5,412 bases of DNA from NCBI GenBank assembly GCA_021815245.1, contig JAKAHF010000204.1, positions 1-5,412 on the forward strand, given 5' to 3'. The position numbers and the translations under genes were made by a program. This DNA is from Actinomycetes bacterium. Lineage in GTDB: Bacteria; Actinomycetota; Thermoleophilia; RBG-16-64-13. Shown piece after piece: positions 4,374 to 5,412 of this stretch (the stretch's first letter is position 1; each line of letters opens with the position of its first letter). Below the pieces are notes generated by a model. It did not search any database. It was given only the letters and a program-made list of their open reading frames with translations, and was not told the origin of the DNA.

Positions 4374-5412
4374 TCATGACACGTCGGACTGCGCTTCTGT
4401 CTGGGCAGCCTCTCTCGCCAGCTGCTCGTGCGGCGCGGTACCGCGGATCATGATGGCGCCGATGAGCGCCCCGACCAGCACGACGATGCCCGCATACAGC
4501 AATCCCCGGTGGATGCCCGACGTAAACGAGTAGCGGAAGGCATGGCGAATGGCGTCCATGTCCACCCCAGGGATCGACTGATTGGCATTATTCGCGGCGG
4601 CGCTTCCCTGGCGCGCGCTCTCCATGATCTTCTCGGCGATGAAGGGGCTCACATTGAGCGAATCCAAGGACGCCTGCAGGCCGGCCAAGAAGTGACCGGT
4701 GACGATGGATCCGATGACCGCGATGCCAAACACGCCTCCCACTTGGCGGGTCGTGTTGACCGTGGCCGAGGCCATGCCCGATCGCACTGTGGGAACGGTG
4801 CTCATCGCCGCCGTGGTGATGGGGCTCATGACCAGCCCGAGGCCGACGCCCATGACGGTGAGCAGCCACCAGTACGAGCTATACGGCGTATCGGGCTGAA
4901 TGGCGATGTTGCCAAGGATCGCCCCTCCCACGAGCACCATGCCCACGGCGATCGGCACCCGCGCGCCGATGCGTCCGACGATGCGCCCCGAGATGACCGC
5001 CACCACCATCACCGCCAGCGTCGCGGCCAGCAGCCGCACACCGGCTCCGGTGGCCGAGTAACCCTGCACCTGCTGCATGAAGAGGCTGAGAAAGAAAATC
5101 ATTCCGAAGAAGCCGAAACTCATCAGCATGGCCACGATATTCGAGCCCAAGAAGGTCATGTTGCGAAAGAACGAGAGCTGTAGCATCGGGCTCTTGACGC
5201 GAGCTTCCCAAAGCCCGAAGAGGCCCAGCAGCACGGCGCCCCCGGCGAGCAGGCCGATGATGAAGGGTGAGCGCCACCCGTAGGTGTTGGCTTCGATGAA
5301 CCCGTAGGTGAGCGAGGCGAGGCCCGCGACGGCGAGCACCTGGCCCACGAGGTCGAGGCTCCGACCCACCCGATTGGCCGACTCGGGCACCACGATCAGA
5401 GCGAGGGCGAAA
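4374..5412 (-). CDS. DHA2-family MFS drug exporter, C-terminal half (N-terminus beyond window)
   Basis: The visible 345 residues are the C-terminal part of a 14-helix drug:proton antiporter of the DHA2 (EmrB/QacA) group, which uses the proton gradient to export drugs or other amphipathic compounds across the inner membrane. Reading leftward from the edge the frame begins FALALIVVPES and RSLDLVGQVLAVAGLASLTYG, the typical helix 6 end and helix 7. Eight helices (7-14) can be counted. Family signatures are QQVQGYSATGAGV, GRIVGRIGARVPI and PTVRSGMASATVNTTRQVGG followed by VFGIAVIGSIV. A hydrophilic external loop of about 60 residues precedes the last helix, and the tail is acidic and polar. Helices 1-6 with motifs A and C, and the start codon, are outside the window; the GTG complementary to 5391-5393 is internal. 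Substrate cannot be told. The gene is convergent with the receptor operon, so probably independent of it. Confidence 0.93.
   Translation of the reverse strand, partial: FALALIVVPESANRVGRSLDLVGQVLAVAGLASLTYGFIEANTYGWRSPFIIGLLAGGAVLLGLFGLWEARVKSPMLQLSFFRNMTFLGSNIVAMLMSFGFFGMIFFLSLFMQQVQGYSATGAGVRLLAATLAVMVVAVISGRIVGRIGARVPIAVGMVLVGGAILGNIAIQPDTPYSSYWWLLTVMGVGLGLVMSPITTAAMSTVPTVRSGMASATVNTTRQVGGVFGIAVIGSIVTGHFLAGLQASLDSLNVSPFIAEKIMESARQGSAAANNANQSIPGVDMDAIRHAFRYSFTSGIHRGLLYAGIVVLVGALIGAIMIRGTAPHEQLAREAAQTEAQSDVS

Noticed and set aside
4428..5183. Long plus-strand frame of 251 codons opposite the MFS gene
   Set aside because: Its product is extremely rich in His, Arg, Asp and Gly, the usual antisense shadow of a GC-rich membrane-protein gene. 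The minus-strand frame has clear DHA2 motifs.
1..5412. CRISPR array, insertion sequence, tRNA or attachment site
   Set aside because: No regularly spaced repeats, transposase motifs, terminal inverted repeats or tRNA-like cloverleaf were found on reading both strands.

Overview
This GC-rich window carries five plus-strand genes and one convergent, incomplete minus-strand gene. It looks like a bacterial chromosome. The best taxonomic clue is the first gene, a heliorhodopsin, a family found mostly in monoderm bacteria and archaea. With the high GC content and a chemoreceptor-type protein, this suggests a Gram-positive-type high-GC lineage such as Actinobacteriota (perhaps a Coriobacteriia-like group) or Chloroflexota. 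That placement is inference; the window holds no rRNA or tRNA.

Layout. Positions 2-778: heliorhodopsin, cut by the left edge, complete at its C-terminus, with the retinal-binding lysine and the counterion glutamate. Positions 799-1248: a YaiI/YqxD (DUF188) PIN-like protein, 20 bases downstream and probably in the same transcript. Positions 1249-1539: a 291-base stretch without a convincing gene; it holds two short perfect inverted repeats, a TATACT box and a doubtful 27-codon ORF. Positions 1540-1809: an 89-residue protein of unknown function, followed by a strong 12-bp hairpin. Positions 1989-3857: a 622-residue protein joining about ten membrane helices directly to a methyl-accepting chemotaxis (MCP) signalling domain. 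Positions 3872-4342: a four-helix membrane protein of unknown function, 14 bases after the receptor. A hairpin at 4352-4371 separates this from the C-terminal half of a DHA2-type (EmrB/QacA-like) MFS exporter read leftward from the right edge.

How they may work together. Heliorhodopsin-DUF188 and MCP-membrane protein look like two co-transcribed pairs. The receptor lacks a recognisable extracellular ligand domain and a HAMP linker, so its stimulus is probably sensed within or at the membrane, and its conserved tip should feed CheA/CheW. Whether the heliorhodopsin, itself thought to be a photosensor or regulator rather than a pump, talks to this receptor is only a hypothesis: they lie about 1.2 kb apart with hairpins between. 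The most notable observation is that the visible seven-helix domain of this heliorhodopsin contains no histidine, although two membrane histidines line the Schiff-base cavity in the characterised protein 48C12.
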